Below are positions 1 through 6,952 of a stretch of DNA of 22,842 bases, in pieces; position 1 is the first letter of the stretch, and each line of letters opens with the position of its first letter. Made by a program: the position numbers and the translations under genes. The notes below the pieces were generated by a model. It had not been told where the DNA came from. It saw nothing but the letters and a program-made list of their open reading frames with translations, and did no database searches. The stretch spans positions 1 through 22,842 of the forward strand of contig JADZFP010000425.1 in NCBI GenBank assembly GCA_020849825.1. The letters run 5' to 3'. This DNA is from Saprospiraceae bacterium. GTDB taxonomy: Bacteria > Bacteroidota > Bacteroidia > Chitinophagales > Saprospiraceae.

Positions 1-884
1 CGGAAGGGTGCAGCGATACCGGGCAGGTATATGCGGCCGTGCAACTGACCAATGAAGGCATTGCAGAAGTAACCAGTTTTCTGTTGAATATTACAACGAA
101 CGGCGTGCCTCAGGTGTCGCTGCCGGTTGATTGGGCGTTGCCGCCGGGTGTAAGCGAAGAATACTTTATTCAGGTTTACGGTTCGGCTTTCGGCAACAAC
201 GTGCTGGCCGTCGATGTCACGAACGTTAACCAGGCGGGAGAAGATGACGATATCAAAAACGATACGGCTTCAATTGGTTATTCACTGAATGAAGGCGCCG
301 CCGCTTATGCGCTCAATCTGCTCACCGACCAAAAACCGGAGGAGACGAGATGGGAATTACGCAATGATCAGGGGACTGTTCTGTTCAGCGGTGGGCCGTA
401 TACAGGTCAGCCGGCGACGTTTTTTTATGATCCCTGGTGTCTCGATTTGACTCAGTGCTACGAGTTTGTGCTTTTCGATACCGGCGGTGATGGCATGGAG
501 GGTGCCGTCTCTATTACCAGTGAATTCGGATCGATATTGTGGGTACTCAACGACCCGTTTTTTGGCACATCAACTGCTTATTCTTTCTGTTTCAACATAC
601 CTGCGGAACAACCGGCCACAGTGATTCGCACCCTTAAGGTATCGCCCAACCCGGCCACTGCATTGATCGAAGTAAGCCTCGAAGCCGGTGAAAACGACCG
701 AGAAGCCTTTTGCGAAGTTTTCGATGCCAACGGCCGCCTGCTGCAAACCGCCCGGATGGCCATCTGGGACGAACAGTTGAAAGGCGTCATCTCGCTGGAA
801 CCTTACCCGCCCGGGCATTATTTCCTCAAAGTAAACGGCCTGAATCAGGTCTTTACGGCCCGGGTAGTCAAGGCTGCACGTTAA
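1..884 (+). CDS. C-terminal part of a T9SS-secreted protein (5' end outside window)
   Basis: The frame is open from position 3 to the TAA at 882-884, so this is the last 293 residues of a longer protein; the GTG at 39 is internal and not a convincing start. The first ~80 residues look like a CARDB/Ig-type beta-sandwich. A middle segment (about residues 95-200) has the pattern W-E-L-R, S-G-G-P-Y, C-Y-E-F, F-D-T-G-G-D-G-M, which recurs in secreted Bacteroidota proteases and adhesins before the sorting domain. The last ~85 residues, beginning L-K-V-S-P-N-P-A-T and ending F-T-A-R-V-V-K-A-A-R, are a type A T9SS sorting domain: the PNP motif, a Y-F-L-K-V strand and a basic end are all visible. The protein is therefore expected to cross the outer membrane by T9SS and be anchored or released there. 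The function of the missing N-terminal part cannot be told. A terminator follows 120 bp downstream. Confidence 0.85.
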   Translation, partial: EGCSDTGQVYAAVQLTNEGIAEVTSFLLNITTNGVPQVSLPVDWALPPGVSEEYFIQVYGSAFGNNVLAVDVTNVNQAGEDDDIKNDTASIGYSLNEGAAAYALNLLTDQKPEETRWELRNDQGTVLFSGGPYTGQPATFFYDPWCLDLTQCYEFVLFDTGGDGMEGAVSITSEFGSILWVLNDPFFGTSTAYSFCFNIPAEQPATVIRTLKVSPNPATALIEVSLEAGENDREAFCEVFDANGRLLQTARMAIWDEQLKGVISLEPYPPGHYFLKVNGLNQVFTARVVKAAR

Positions 885-1004
885 AATTTGTGACAGATTT
901 AAAAAAACAACCAAGTACTGCCGCAATTGGCACGGTTTTTCGAAAACGTATCAGCATTAAGGCAGAACATTAGATTGGTTAATTGTTTTCATGGTTATGT
1001 TGTG

Positions 1005-1037
1005 ACCGTCCCGTCGAAAAGACAGGACGGTTTTTTT
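1005..1037 (+). terminator. Intrinsic terminator of the T9SS cargo gene
   Basis: A stem of ACCGTCC (1005-1011) pairs with GGACGGT (1025-1031). After one mismatch, GTC/GAC extends the stem around a GAAAA loop, and a run of T follows through 1037. The T-run is on the + strand side only, so it ends the transcript of the gene closing at 884 rather than that of murB. Confidence 0.85.
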
Positions 1038-1040
1038 ATT

Positions 1041-1061
1041 GGTGAACTGGTGAACTGGTGA
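1041..1061. repeat. Short tandem repeat, 8-bp unit
   Basis: The unit GGTGAACT occurs at 1041-1048 and 1049-1056 and is followed by a partial copy GGTGA (1057-1061). It fills the space between the terminator and the murB stop codon. It has no evident function; replication slippage or a trace of a dispersed repeat are possible. Confidence 0.7.
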
Positions 1062-1065
1062 GGGG

Positions 1066-2076
1066 TTACCAGATATTCACTTCGGGGTCGAGGGAGATGC
1101 CGAACTTGCTTTTTACCGAATCAATGATTGCCAGGGCCAAAGCATATACTTCTTCGCCCGTGGCGCCGCCATAATTGACCAGCACGAGGGCTTGCTTTTC
1201 GTAACTGCCTGTGTTGCCGACCCGTTTTCCTTTCCAGCCGCACTGTTCGATCAGCCAGCCCGCCGGCACCTTCACCAGCCCGCCGGGGAGAGGGTAGTGG
1301 GGCATATCGGGGTAAGCAGAACGCAGGTTTTCATATTGCCCGGCCGGTATTTCCGGGTTTTTGAAAAAAGAGCCGCAATTGCCGATTTGTGCCGGATCGG
1401 GCAGTTTGGAACTGCGAATCCGGACGACTGCTTCGCTGACGTCGGCTATACCCGGTTCATCGGTTTGACCCATGAGGGCGAGGGTATTCCGGATGTCGCC
1501 ATAAGAAATATTGATTTTATGCTGATGCCGGGTGAGCCTGAACCGAACACGGGTAATGCAATACCGCCCTTTGGCTTCCTGTTTGAAAATACTGTCGCGG
1601 TACCCGAACCGGCATGTTGCCTTGTCAAAATGCCGCGTTTCCCCGGTTTCGAGGTCGACGGCTTCGAGGCTGTCGAACACGTCTTTCAACTCCACGCCGT
1701 AAGCGCCGATATTCTGTACGGGCGCGGCGCCTACCGTGCCCGGAATGAGGCTGAGGTTTTCAACGCCGCCCAGTCCGTGTTCGATGCACCAAAGCACGAA
1801 ACGATGCCAGTTTTCACCTCCGCCGGCTTCCACGAGCGCCTCGCCGTCGTTCGATTCGAGTATTGAAATTCCTTCGATGCTGTTTTTGATCAAAAGACCG
1901 GACACTACGGCCCTGGTAAATAGAATATTGCTGCCGCCGCCGAGCACATAAACGGGCCGGATGCCGGATTTCAGGGCCGTTCGGATGTCGTCTTCGGAGC
2001 GGCATTCGGCGAAATACTCCGCGCGGGCATCGAGGCCGAACGTGTTGTAAGGCAGAAGCGAAAGTTGGTGCTGCAT
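1066..2076 (-). CDS. murB: UDP-N-acetylenolpyruvoylglucosamine reductase (MurB, type I)
   Basis: Cytoplasmic FAD enzyme that reduces UDP-GlcNAc-enolpyruvate to UDP-MurNAc with NADPH, the second committed step of peptidoglycan precursor synthesis. At 336 residues it has the length and layout of E. coli-type MurB. The N-terminal YNTFG motif is present, with FAD-binding GGGSN at residues 46-50 and SLIPGTVGAAP-QNIGAYG at about 109-127. By alignment to the E. coli enzyme, the catalytic residues are Arg160 (in GYRDS), Ser236 (in GSFFKNP) and Glu332 (in DPEV). A Y-type C-terminal insertion typical of type I enzymes is consistent with the length. The ATG at 2076 is preferred; an in-frame TTG at 2085 would add only three residues. 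It lies 17 bp behind the stop of the upstream exported protein, so the two are probably co-transcribed. Confidence 0.97.
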   Translation of the reverse strand: MQHQLSLLPYNTFGLDARAEYFAECRSEDDIRTALKSGIRPVYVLGGGSNILFTRAVVSGLLIKNSIEGISILESNDGEALVEAGGGENWHRFVLWCIEHGLGGVENLSLIPGTVGAAPVQNIGAYGVELKDVFDSLEAVDLETGETRHFDKATCRFGYRDSIFKQEAKGRYCITRVRFRLTRHQHKINISYGDIRNTLALMGQTDEPGIADVSEAVVRIRSSKLPDPAQIGNCGSFFKNPEIPAGQYENLRSAYPDMPHYPLPGGLVKVPAGWLIEQCGWKGKRVGNTGSYEKQALVLVNYGGATGEEVYALALAIIDSVKSKFGISLDPEVNIW

Positions 2077-2093
2077 GTCGGACAAAATCGGGG

Positions 2094-3269
2094 TTACAAA
2101 CAGGAGGCCTGCCGGCGCAACAGGTTGACGTTTTGTACGTCGTAGTCTTCGTACCCGGTGGCCCAGGCGATGCGGATTTTATCCAGTTCCGTGCGCTCCA
2201 GTTTTTTCAAGGTTTCTTTGTCGATGTTGTATTGCGCTTTGAACTGGATGACATTTCCGCTGGCGTCGGCCACGCCCTCATCGGCCCGCAGATTAAAAAT
2301 ATTCACAGTGGTTCCGTCCATGAATTTGAGTACTGCCTGGCTGTTTTTGGTAAAACCGCCGAAGGTTTTTCGGGCATTGGGGTCCCGGACGCTGAATGTA
2401 AGCCAAAGGCTTGCGGCATTGCCCTTTTCTGCCAGAGCCGCTTCGCACACAATATGCGACTGGCCGGGCGGCATGATTTTTTTTACGTATTCGTTGTTAA
2501 AGCGGAACAGTTCGCCGCGTTGAAGTTCGCGGTAGGTTTCACCCGAAAACTCGTCGCGCACGTCGCGAATCAGCACGCAAGGCGCCGAAGGTGGATTCAG
2601 CATGACGTCGGCTTTGGGATCGTATGCTTTGTATTGCGGACCAACAGGCTGCGCTTTGGTCCGTTGTTTGTTGCCCGTCGGGGCCGTCGAAGCGGAATCG
2701 GCGGGCGGCGCGGCGGTAAGCGTCGAATCGGCTACCACAAGCGGCAGCGTGTCGGGCGCAGATACGGCGGGCGCGCCGATAATGGCCGCAATCGGCGTTT
2801 CTTCCGGTATCGGGACAAGTCCGGCTCTTTGTTCGAGTGCCAGAATTTGAGCATCCAGTTTGCCGGCCTCTTTTTCAGCATTTGCCAAGGGCATGGATTC
2901 GAGTTTCTGCACTCTTCGCAGCACCCCGGCTGCTTCTTTGTGATTGGCAGCCGCTTTCTTGTGGACTTTTTGAGCGTCGCCCTGAGCGACTTTCAGCGTT
3001 TTATGCTCCTCTTTTGTCCGGGTACTGTCTTTATGGGCCGCTTTCAACGCGGAATTGGCGCTATCCAACTGCGTTTGGGCATCCTGTCGAGCCAGTGCGA
3101 AGACCCGCTCAACTGCCGTAATGCGGACACTCAGGTTGGTGATTTTTAATTGCAGGGCTTCGCGCCGCAGACTGTCGGCCAATGCGAGCGAATCGCTTGT
3201 TTGTTGGGCAAACAAAGGGGATAAAGCCCCAAATACAATAAGCAAAAGCGACAATAACTTGTTTTTCAT
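2094..3269 (-). CDS. Exported coiled-coil protein of unknown function, upstream of murB
   Basis: I do not recognise the family. The 391-residue product starts with a convincing signal peptide (residues 1-21, Lys-rich start, Leu/Val core, cleavage after LFA before QQ). Residues about 28-150 are rich in Ala, Lys, Glu and Gln with heptad-like spacing, which suggests a long coiled coil. Residues about 151-225 form a Pro/Ala/Thr/Ser linker. Residues about 228-391 form a compact, probably beta-rich domain containing CVLIRDVRDEFSG, FRFNNEY and a C-terminal helix-like LKKLERTELDKIRIAW followed by TGYEDYDV. The start at 3269 is chosen because it leads straight into the signal peptide; the frame extends upstream to 3407, but that stretch lacks protein character and overlaps the divergent gene's leader. 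The product is probably periplasmic. Pairing with murB suggests, but does not show, a cell-envelope role. Confidence 0.75.
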   Translation of the reverse strand: MKNKLLSLLLIVFGALSPLFAQQTSDSLALADSLRREALQLKITNLSVRITAVERVFALARQDAQTQLDSANSALKAAHKDSTRTKEEHKTLKVAQGDAQKVHKKAAANHKEAAGVLRRVQKLESMPLANAEKEAGKLDAQILALEQRAGLVPIPEETPIAAIIGAPAVSAPDTLPLVVADSTLTAAPPADSASTAPTGNKQRTKAQPVGPQYKAYDPKADVMLNPPSAPCVLIRDVRDEFSGETYRELQRGELFRFNNEYVKKIMPPGQSHIVCEAALAEKGNAASLWLTFSVRDPNARKTFGGFTKNSQAVLKFMDGTTVNIFNLRADEGVADASGNVIQFKAQYNIDKETLKKLERTELDKIRIAWATGYEDYDVQNVNLLRRQASCL

Positions 3270-3311
3270 AGGAATAAATAACCCACTGGGCGAATCCCGG
3301 AGTAGACAGGG

Positions 3312-3343
3312 TTGAATAAGCGTCCAAATCCGGCGTACATTTC
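3312..3343 (+). promoter_or_regulatory. Possible promoter of the prolyl oligopeptidase gene
   Basis: TTG at 3312-3314, a 21-bp spacer and TACATTTC at 3336-3343 match the Bacteroidota -33/-7 consensus (TTTG, TAnnTTTG) with one mismatch in the -7 element. It would give a leader of roughly 85-90 nt before the ATG at 3437. The 167-bp gap also must hold the promoter of the divergent 2094-3269 gene, for which I see no good match. This is a weak call. Confidence 0.3.
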
Positions 3344-3436
3344 GGGGCGAAAATAGTTGGATTTGGCCGCTGAGGCTAAATTCCTTCCTGCTTGTCGTCA
3401 TTTCCAATACGTTTCCAACGAAAAAACCCTTTTGTT

Positions 3437-5602
3437 ATGTATAAATTCATTTTTTACGCCCTGCTTTCGGGCATCATCATGACCGCTTTATCCTGTAATC
3501 AAAACACCCCCAACCAATCGAAAACCGCTGCCATGGATTTTAAACCTATACCGGTAACCTATCCGGCCACGCGCAAGGATACGACCGTAACCGATACCTA
3601 TTTCGGACAAAATATCAAAGACCCCTACCGTTGGCTCGAAGATGACCAAAGCGAGGAAACCAAAGACTGGGTGCGTCGCCAAAACCTTGTTACGCAGGGC
3701 TTTTTGTCACAAATTCCTTATCGCGACAAGATTCAAACCCGGCTTGAGCAGATCTGGAATTTTGAAAAATTCAGCACGCCTTACAAAAAAGCGAACCGGT
3801 ACTTCTTTTTCAAAAACGACGGCCTTCAGAACCAAAGCGTGTTTTACGTGCAGGATCAGCTGGACAGTCAGCCCACGGTGGTGCTCGACCCCAACCAGTT
3901 CAGCGCAGATGGCACTACTTCGCTCGGAGAAACCAGCTTTTCCAAAGACGGCCGCTACCTGGCCTATTCTACCTCGGAAGGCGGCTCCGATTGGCGTACG
4001 ATTTACGTAAAAGACCTGCAAACCGGTGAACTGCTGTCGGATAAACTGATCTGGGCCAAGTTCACGGGCCTTGCCTGGGCAGGCGACGGTTTTTATTACA
4101 GCCGCTACCCCGAGCCCAAAGCGGGTGGTGCATTGACCGAAGCCAACCGGTTCGGCGCCATCTGGTACCACAAACTCGGCACACCGCAGTCGGCCGACAA
4201 ACTCGTTTACGACGATAAAAAACACCCCAACTACTATTTCGGCGCGCAAACTACCGAAGACGAGCGCTTCCTGCTGCTTTCGAGCAGTGAAAGTACAAGT
4301 GGTAATACGCTGGCATTCAAAGATTTGGCAAAAAATCAGGACATGTTTACGCCCTTGTCGACCAATTTCGACAACGATTACCAGGTGATCGATAACGTGG
4401 ATGGAAAACTGATTCTACTGACCAATTTCGGCGCCCCCAACCAGCGACTGATGCTCGTCGATACGGAGCATCCGGAGCAAAAAAACTGGCAGGTGCTGGT
4501 TGCCGAAGACCCCTCCGATGTTTTGCAGGGCGCCTCGGTGTGCGGCGGCAAACTGGTATGTACGTACCTGCACAATGCTTCGAGCGCCCTGCGGGTGTTT
4601 ACCCTGGAAGGTCAGCCGATCAAGGAGGTTAATCTGCCCGAGTTGGGCAGTATCGGCGCCGTGAACGGCAAAAAAGATGACCCGCAGGCCTTCTTCTCCT
4701 TTTCCTCTTTTCTCCGGCCGGCCACGATTTACACGCTCGATATGAATACCCTGGAAACCAGGGTGTTCAAGGCGCCCACACTGGATTTCAACCCGGATGC
4801 CTACACCACCGAGCAAGTTTGGTACGCCAGTAAAGACGGCACGAAAGTGCCCATGTTTATTACCCGTAAAAAGAACATTGCTTTCGACGGTCGCAACCCG
4901 ACCTTGCTGTACGGCTACGGCGGCTTTAATATTCCCGTTACGCCAGCTTTCTCCGCCTCCCGCGCCGCGCTCCTGGAAAACAACGGCATATACGCTGTAG
5001 CCAACATTCGCGGCGGCGGCGAGTTCGGTGAAAAATGGCACAAAGCCGGCACCAAATGTCAAAAACAAAACGTGTTCGATGATTTCATTGCCGCTGCGGA
5101 ATACCTGGTGGAGAAAAAATACACTTCACCCGACCGGCTGGCTATTCAGGGCGGTTCCAACGGGGGCTTGCTGGTGGGCGCCTGCATGACCCAGCGCCCC
5201 GATCTCTTCGGCGTTTGTTTTCCGCAGGTGGGCGTTCTGGATATGCTGCGCTATCATCAATTTACGATCGGCTATGCCTGGGCAGTCGATTATGGGCGAA
5301 GCGATAACCAAGAGGAGTTCAATTGTCTGATCAAATATTCGCCGCTACACAACGTCAAAAAGACCGGCTACCCGGCTACCATGATCACCACGGCCGATCA
5401 CGACGACCGCGTGGTGCCTGCACACTCGTTCAAATTTGCCGCAACCGTTCAGGAACACCAGCAAGGCCCCAATCCGGTGCTGATCCGTATCGAAACCAGT
5501 GCAGGACATGGCGCCGGTAAACCAACATCCAAACTGCTCGAAGAAGCCGCCGACGTTTTGGCCTTCATGCTTTACCAGATGAAAATGCCAACCATTTATT
5601 AA
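3437..5602 (+). CDS. Prolyl oligopeptidase family serine peptidase (S9A), predicted lipoprotein
   Basis: Cleaves short peptides on the carboxyl side of proline. The 721-residue product has the S9A order: a leader, an N-terminal lid region beginning Y-P-A-T-R-K-D and continuing D-P-Y-R-W-L-E-D, a central seven-bladed beta-propeller, and a C-terminal alpha/beta hydrolase domain. The catalytic triad is visible: Ser574 in GGSNGG, Asp656 as the first Asp of DDRVVP, and His691 in AGHGAGKP, with family-typical spacing. The Arg that follows the Asp pair is the usual substrate-binding residue. The ATG at 3437 begins a lipoprotein signal peptide with a lipobox TALSC and Cys20, so the enzyme is probably membrane-tethered outside the cytoplasm, whereas many homologues are cytosolic. 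The frame extends upstream to a TTG at 3392, but that would bury the signal peptide. It is convergent with corA. Confidence 0.95.
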   Translation: MYKFIFYALLSGIIMTALSCNQNTPNQSKTAAMDFKPIPVTYPATRKDTTVTDTYFGQNIKDPYRWLEDDQSEETKDWVRRQNLVTQGFLSQIPYRDKIQTRLEQIWNFEKFSTPYKKANRYFFFKNDGLQNQSVFYVQDQLDSQPTVVLDPNQFSADGTTSLGETSFSKDGRYLAYSTSEGGSDWRTIYVKDLQTGELLSDKLIWAKFTGLAWAGDGFYYSRYPEPKAGGALTEANRFGAIWYHKLGTPQSADKLVYDDKKHPNYYFGAQTTEDERFLLLSSSESTSGNTLAFKDLAKNQDMFTPLSTNFDNDYQVIDNVDGKLILLTNFGAPNQRLMLVDTEHPEQKNWQVLVAEDPSDVLQGASVCGGKLVCTYLHNASSALRVFTLEGQPIKEVNLPELGSIGAVNGKKDDPQAFFSFSSFLRPATIYTLDMNTLETRVFKAPTLDFNPDAYTTEQVWYASKDGTKVPMFITRKKNIAFDGRNPTLLYGYGGFNIPVTPAFSASRAALLENNGIYAVANIRGGGEFGEKWHKAGTKCQKQNVFDDFIAAAEYLVEKKYTSPDRLAIQGGSNGGLLVGACMTQRPDLFGVCFPQVGVLDMLRYHQFTIGYAWAVDYGRSDNQEEFNCLIKYSPLHNVKKTGYPATMITTADHDDRVVPAHSFKFAATVQEHQQGPNPVLIRIETSAGHGAGKPTSKLLEEAADVLAFMLYQMKMPTIY

Positions 5603-5603
5603 G

Positions 5604-5699
5604 GAATGATGAATGATGAATGATGAAAGGTTGATAAAGGTTGATAATAGTTTATTTCGGTTTATATCAGCCACTATCGGTATTCATCATTCATCATTC
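5604..5699. repeat. 18-bp perfect inverted repeat made of 7-bp direct repeats, between convergent genes
   Basis: The left arm (5604-5621) and right arm (5682-5699) are exact reverse complements, separated by 60 bp. The arms are iterations of AATGATG / CATCATT, and the left array runs on to 5625. Inside the loop, AAAGGTTGAT is tandemly doubled (5626-5635, 5636-5645). The structure starts one base after the oligopeptidase stop codon and ends three bases before the corA stop. It may act as a two-way transcript end, but there is no adjoining T-run on either strand, so it is not a canonical intrinsic terminator. A dispersed repeat is the alternative. Confidence 0.8.
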
Positions 5700-5702
5700 A
5701 AT

Positions 5703-6770
5703 TCATATCCATTTTTTTCGGCGGAAATACCAGAGCATGGCAACCATGGCGACAAGCATGCCGCCCAGTACGGTAAAATAGCCGTAATGCCAGCGCAATT
5801 CGGGCATATAGTCGAAGTTCATGCCATAGATGCCTGCGACAAAGGAAAGCGGGATAAATATGGTACTGATGACGGTGAGCAATCGCATGACGTTGTTCAG
5901 GCGGTTGCTCACTTCAGCCTGATACAGTGATTCGATATTGGTCAAAAGATCACGGCTGTTGTCGAGACTGTCGAGTATTTGGGTGACGTGATCCGACACA
6001 TCGCGCAGGTAGAGTCGGGTGCCCTCATCGATCAATTCACTATCGGATCGGTAAAAGCGAAGGGTTGCATCGCGCAGGGGGAGGAGGAAGTGCCGTATTT
6101 GGCTGGCCGTGCGTTTCATTCTAAAGATACGCGCTTTATCCAGCGGACTAATGCCGTCGGCTTTGTGGTGAAAAGCCTCTTCCAGACCGTCGATGGCATT
6201 TCCGAGTTCGTCCAGTACCAGATAATAATGATCGACAACCGCATCGATCATGCTGTAAGCCAGGAAATCGGGGTTTTTGCGCCGGAGTCGGCCAACGCCT
6301 TCACATACACGTTTGCGAATGTCGTGAAAGGTATCATCGGCGTCTTCCTGAAAGGATACCAGAAAGTTTTTTCCAATAAAAAGCGCGAGTTGTTCCGAGC
6401 TCAGTTCCAGGGTTTCCGCATCGAGGTGAAGGTAGTGCAGGATGAAAAACAGGCCGTTGTCGTATTCTTCCAGTTTGGCGCGCTGCTGAGTATCGAGCAC
6501 GTCTTCCTGTGCCAGCGGGTGTATGTGAAAATCCTGTCCGACCCGGGCGATAAATTCCGTGTTTCCCAAACTGCGCACATCAACCCAGGTCACGCCCTCG
6601 GGTTTGGCTACAAATTCGGGGGCATAGTGTTCACGCAATAGATGCTCTTCATCGCCGTACCAGACCGTGGTGACGTGGAGCGGTTCGCCCACGGCCCGGT
6701 GACCGGTATACACCAGCGTGCCTGGCGGCATGCCTTTTTTGCGAAGATGGCGGTGTTTCTTTTTGGACAT
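5703..6770 (-). CDS. corA: CorA-family magnesium/cobalt transport protein
   Basis: Pentameric inner-membrane channel for Mg2+ and Co2+ uptake. The 355-residue protein is close in length and sequence style to Thermotoga maritima CorA (351 residues), sharing the N-terminal KKGMPPGTLVYTG, the helical cytosolic funnel with IHPLAQEDVLD, and the pore motif YGMN with GMN at residues 316-318 followed by F-D-Y-M-P-E-L-R-W. Two transmembrane helices flank that motif (about 293-315 and 330-349), and the protein ends in a basic cytosolic tail RRKKWI. The ATG at 6770 is chosen because it places the N terminus as in the Thermotoga protein; the open frame to a TTG at 6809 adds 13 residues not expected in the family. 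Transcription runs toward the oligopeptidase gene. Transport of other divalent ions cannot be excluded from sequence. Confidence 0.96.
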   Translation of the reverse strand: MSKKKHRHLRKKGMPPGTLVYTGHRAVGEPLHVTTVWYGDEEHLLREHYAPEFVAKPEGVTWVDVRSLGNTEFIARVGQDFHIHPLAQEDVLDTQQRAKLEEYDNGLFFILHYLHLDAETLELSSEQLALFIGKNFLVSFQEDADDTFHDIRKRVCEGVGRLRRKNPDFLAYSMIDAVVDHYYLVLDELGNAIDGLEEAFHHKADGISPLDKARIFRMKRTASQIRHFLLPLRDATLRFYRSDSELIDEGTRLYLRDVSDHVTQILDSLDNSRDLLTNIESLYQAEVSNRLNNVMRLLTVISTIFIPLSFVAGIYGMNFDYMPELRWHYGYFTVLGGMLVAMVAMLWYFRRKKWI

Positions 6771-6816
6771 AATGGGCGGGTCACTTTTAATTAACCTGTA
6801 CTGACTCAAATTCCTG

Positions 6817-6824
6817 CAAAAATA
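6817..6824 (-). promoter_or_regulatory. Possible -7 element of the corA promoter
   Basis: Read on the minus strand this is TATTTTTG, an exact TAnnTTTG match about 47 bp upstream of the corA ATG. No TTTG is seen at the usual -33 distance, so the call is tentative. Confidence 0.35.
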
Positions 6825-6886
6825 CGATCATTTCTCCTCGCCGAACTGCTCCGCTTCGCCAATTCAGTGCCGCGCCAATTTGCCCT

Positions 6887-6929
6887 AAAAAAAACCGCCC
6901 GCCTCGAATATTCGAAGCGGGCGGAAAAA
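6887..6929 (-). terminator. Intrinsic terminator of the giant secreted protein gene
   Basis: Read on the minus strand, CCGCCCGC begins a long GC-rich stem that continues TTCGAA, turns at ATA/ATT and returns as TTCGA-GGCGGGCGG, with one mismatch, followed by eight T (6894-6887). It starts about 28 bp after the stop codon of the 6953-20452 gene and separates it from corA. Confidence 0.92.
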
Positions 6930-6952
6930 TCAAACTGTAAGTCGAACGGCAA

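Noticed and set aside
2077..2085. TTG start for murB giving three extra residues.
   Set aside because: The ATG at 2076 fits the family N terminus and leaves a normal operon gap.
3270..3407. N-terminal extension of the exported coiled-coil protein, with starts at 3407 or 3401.
   Set aside because: The extra residues would place a basic, unstructured segment before a perfect signal peptide and would occupy the divergent promoter region.
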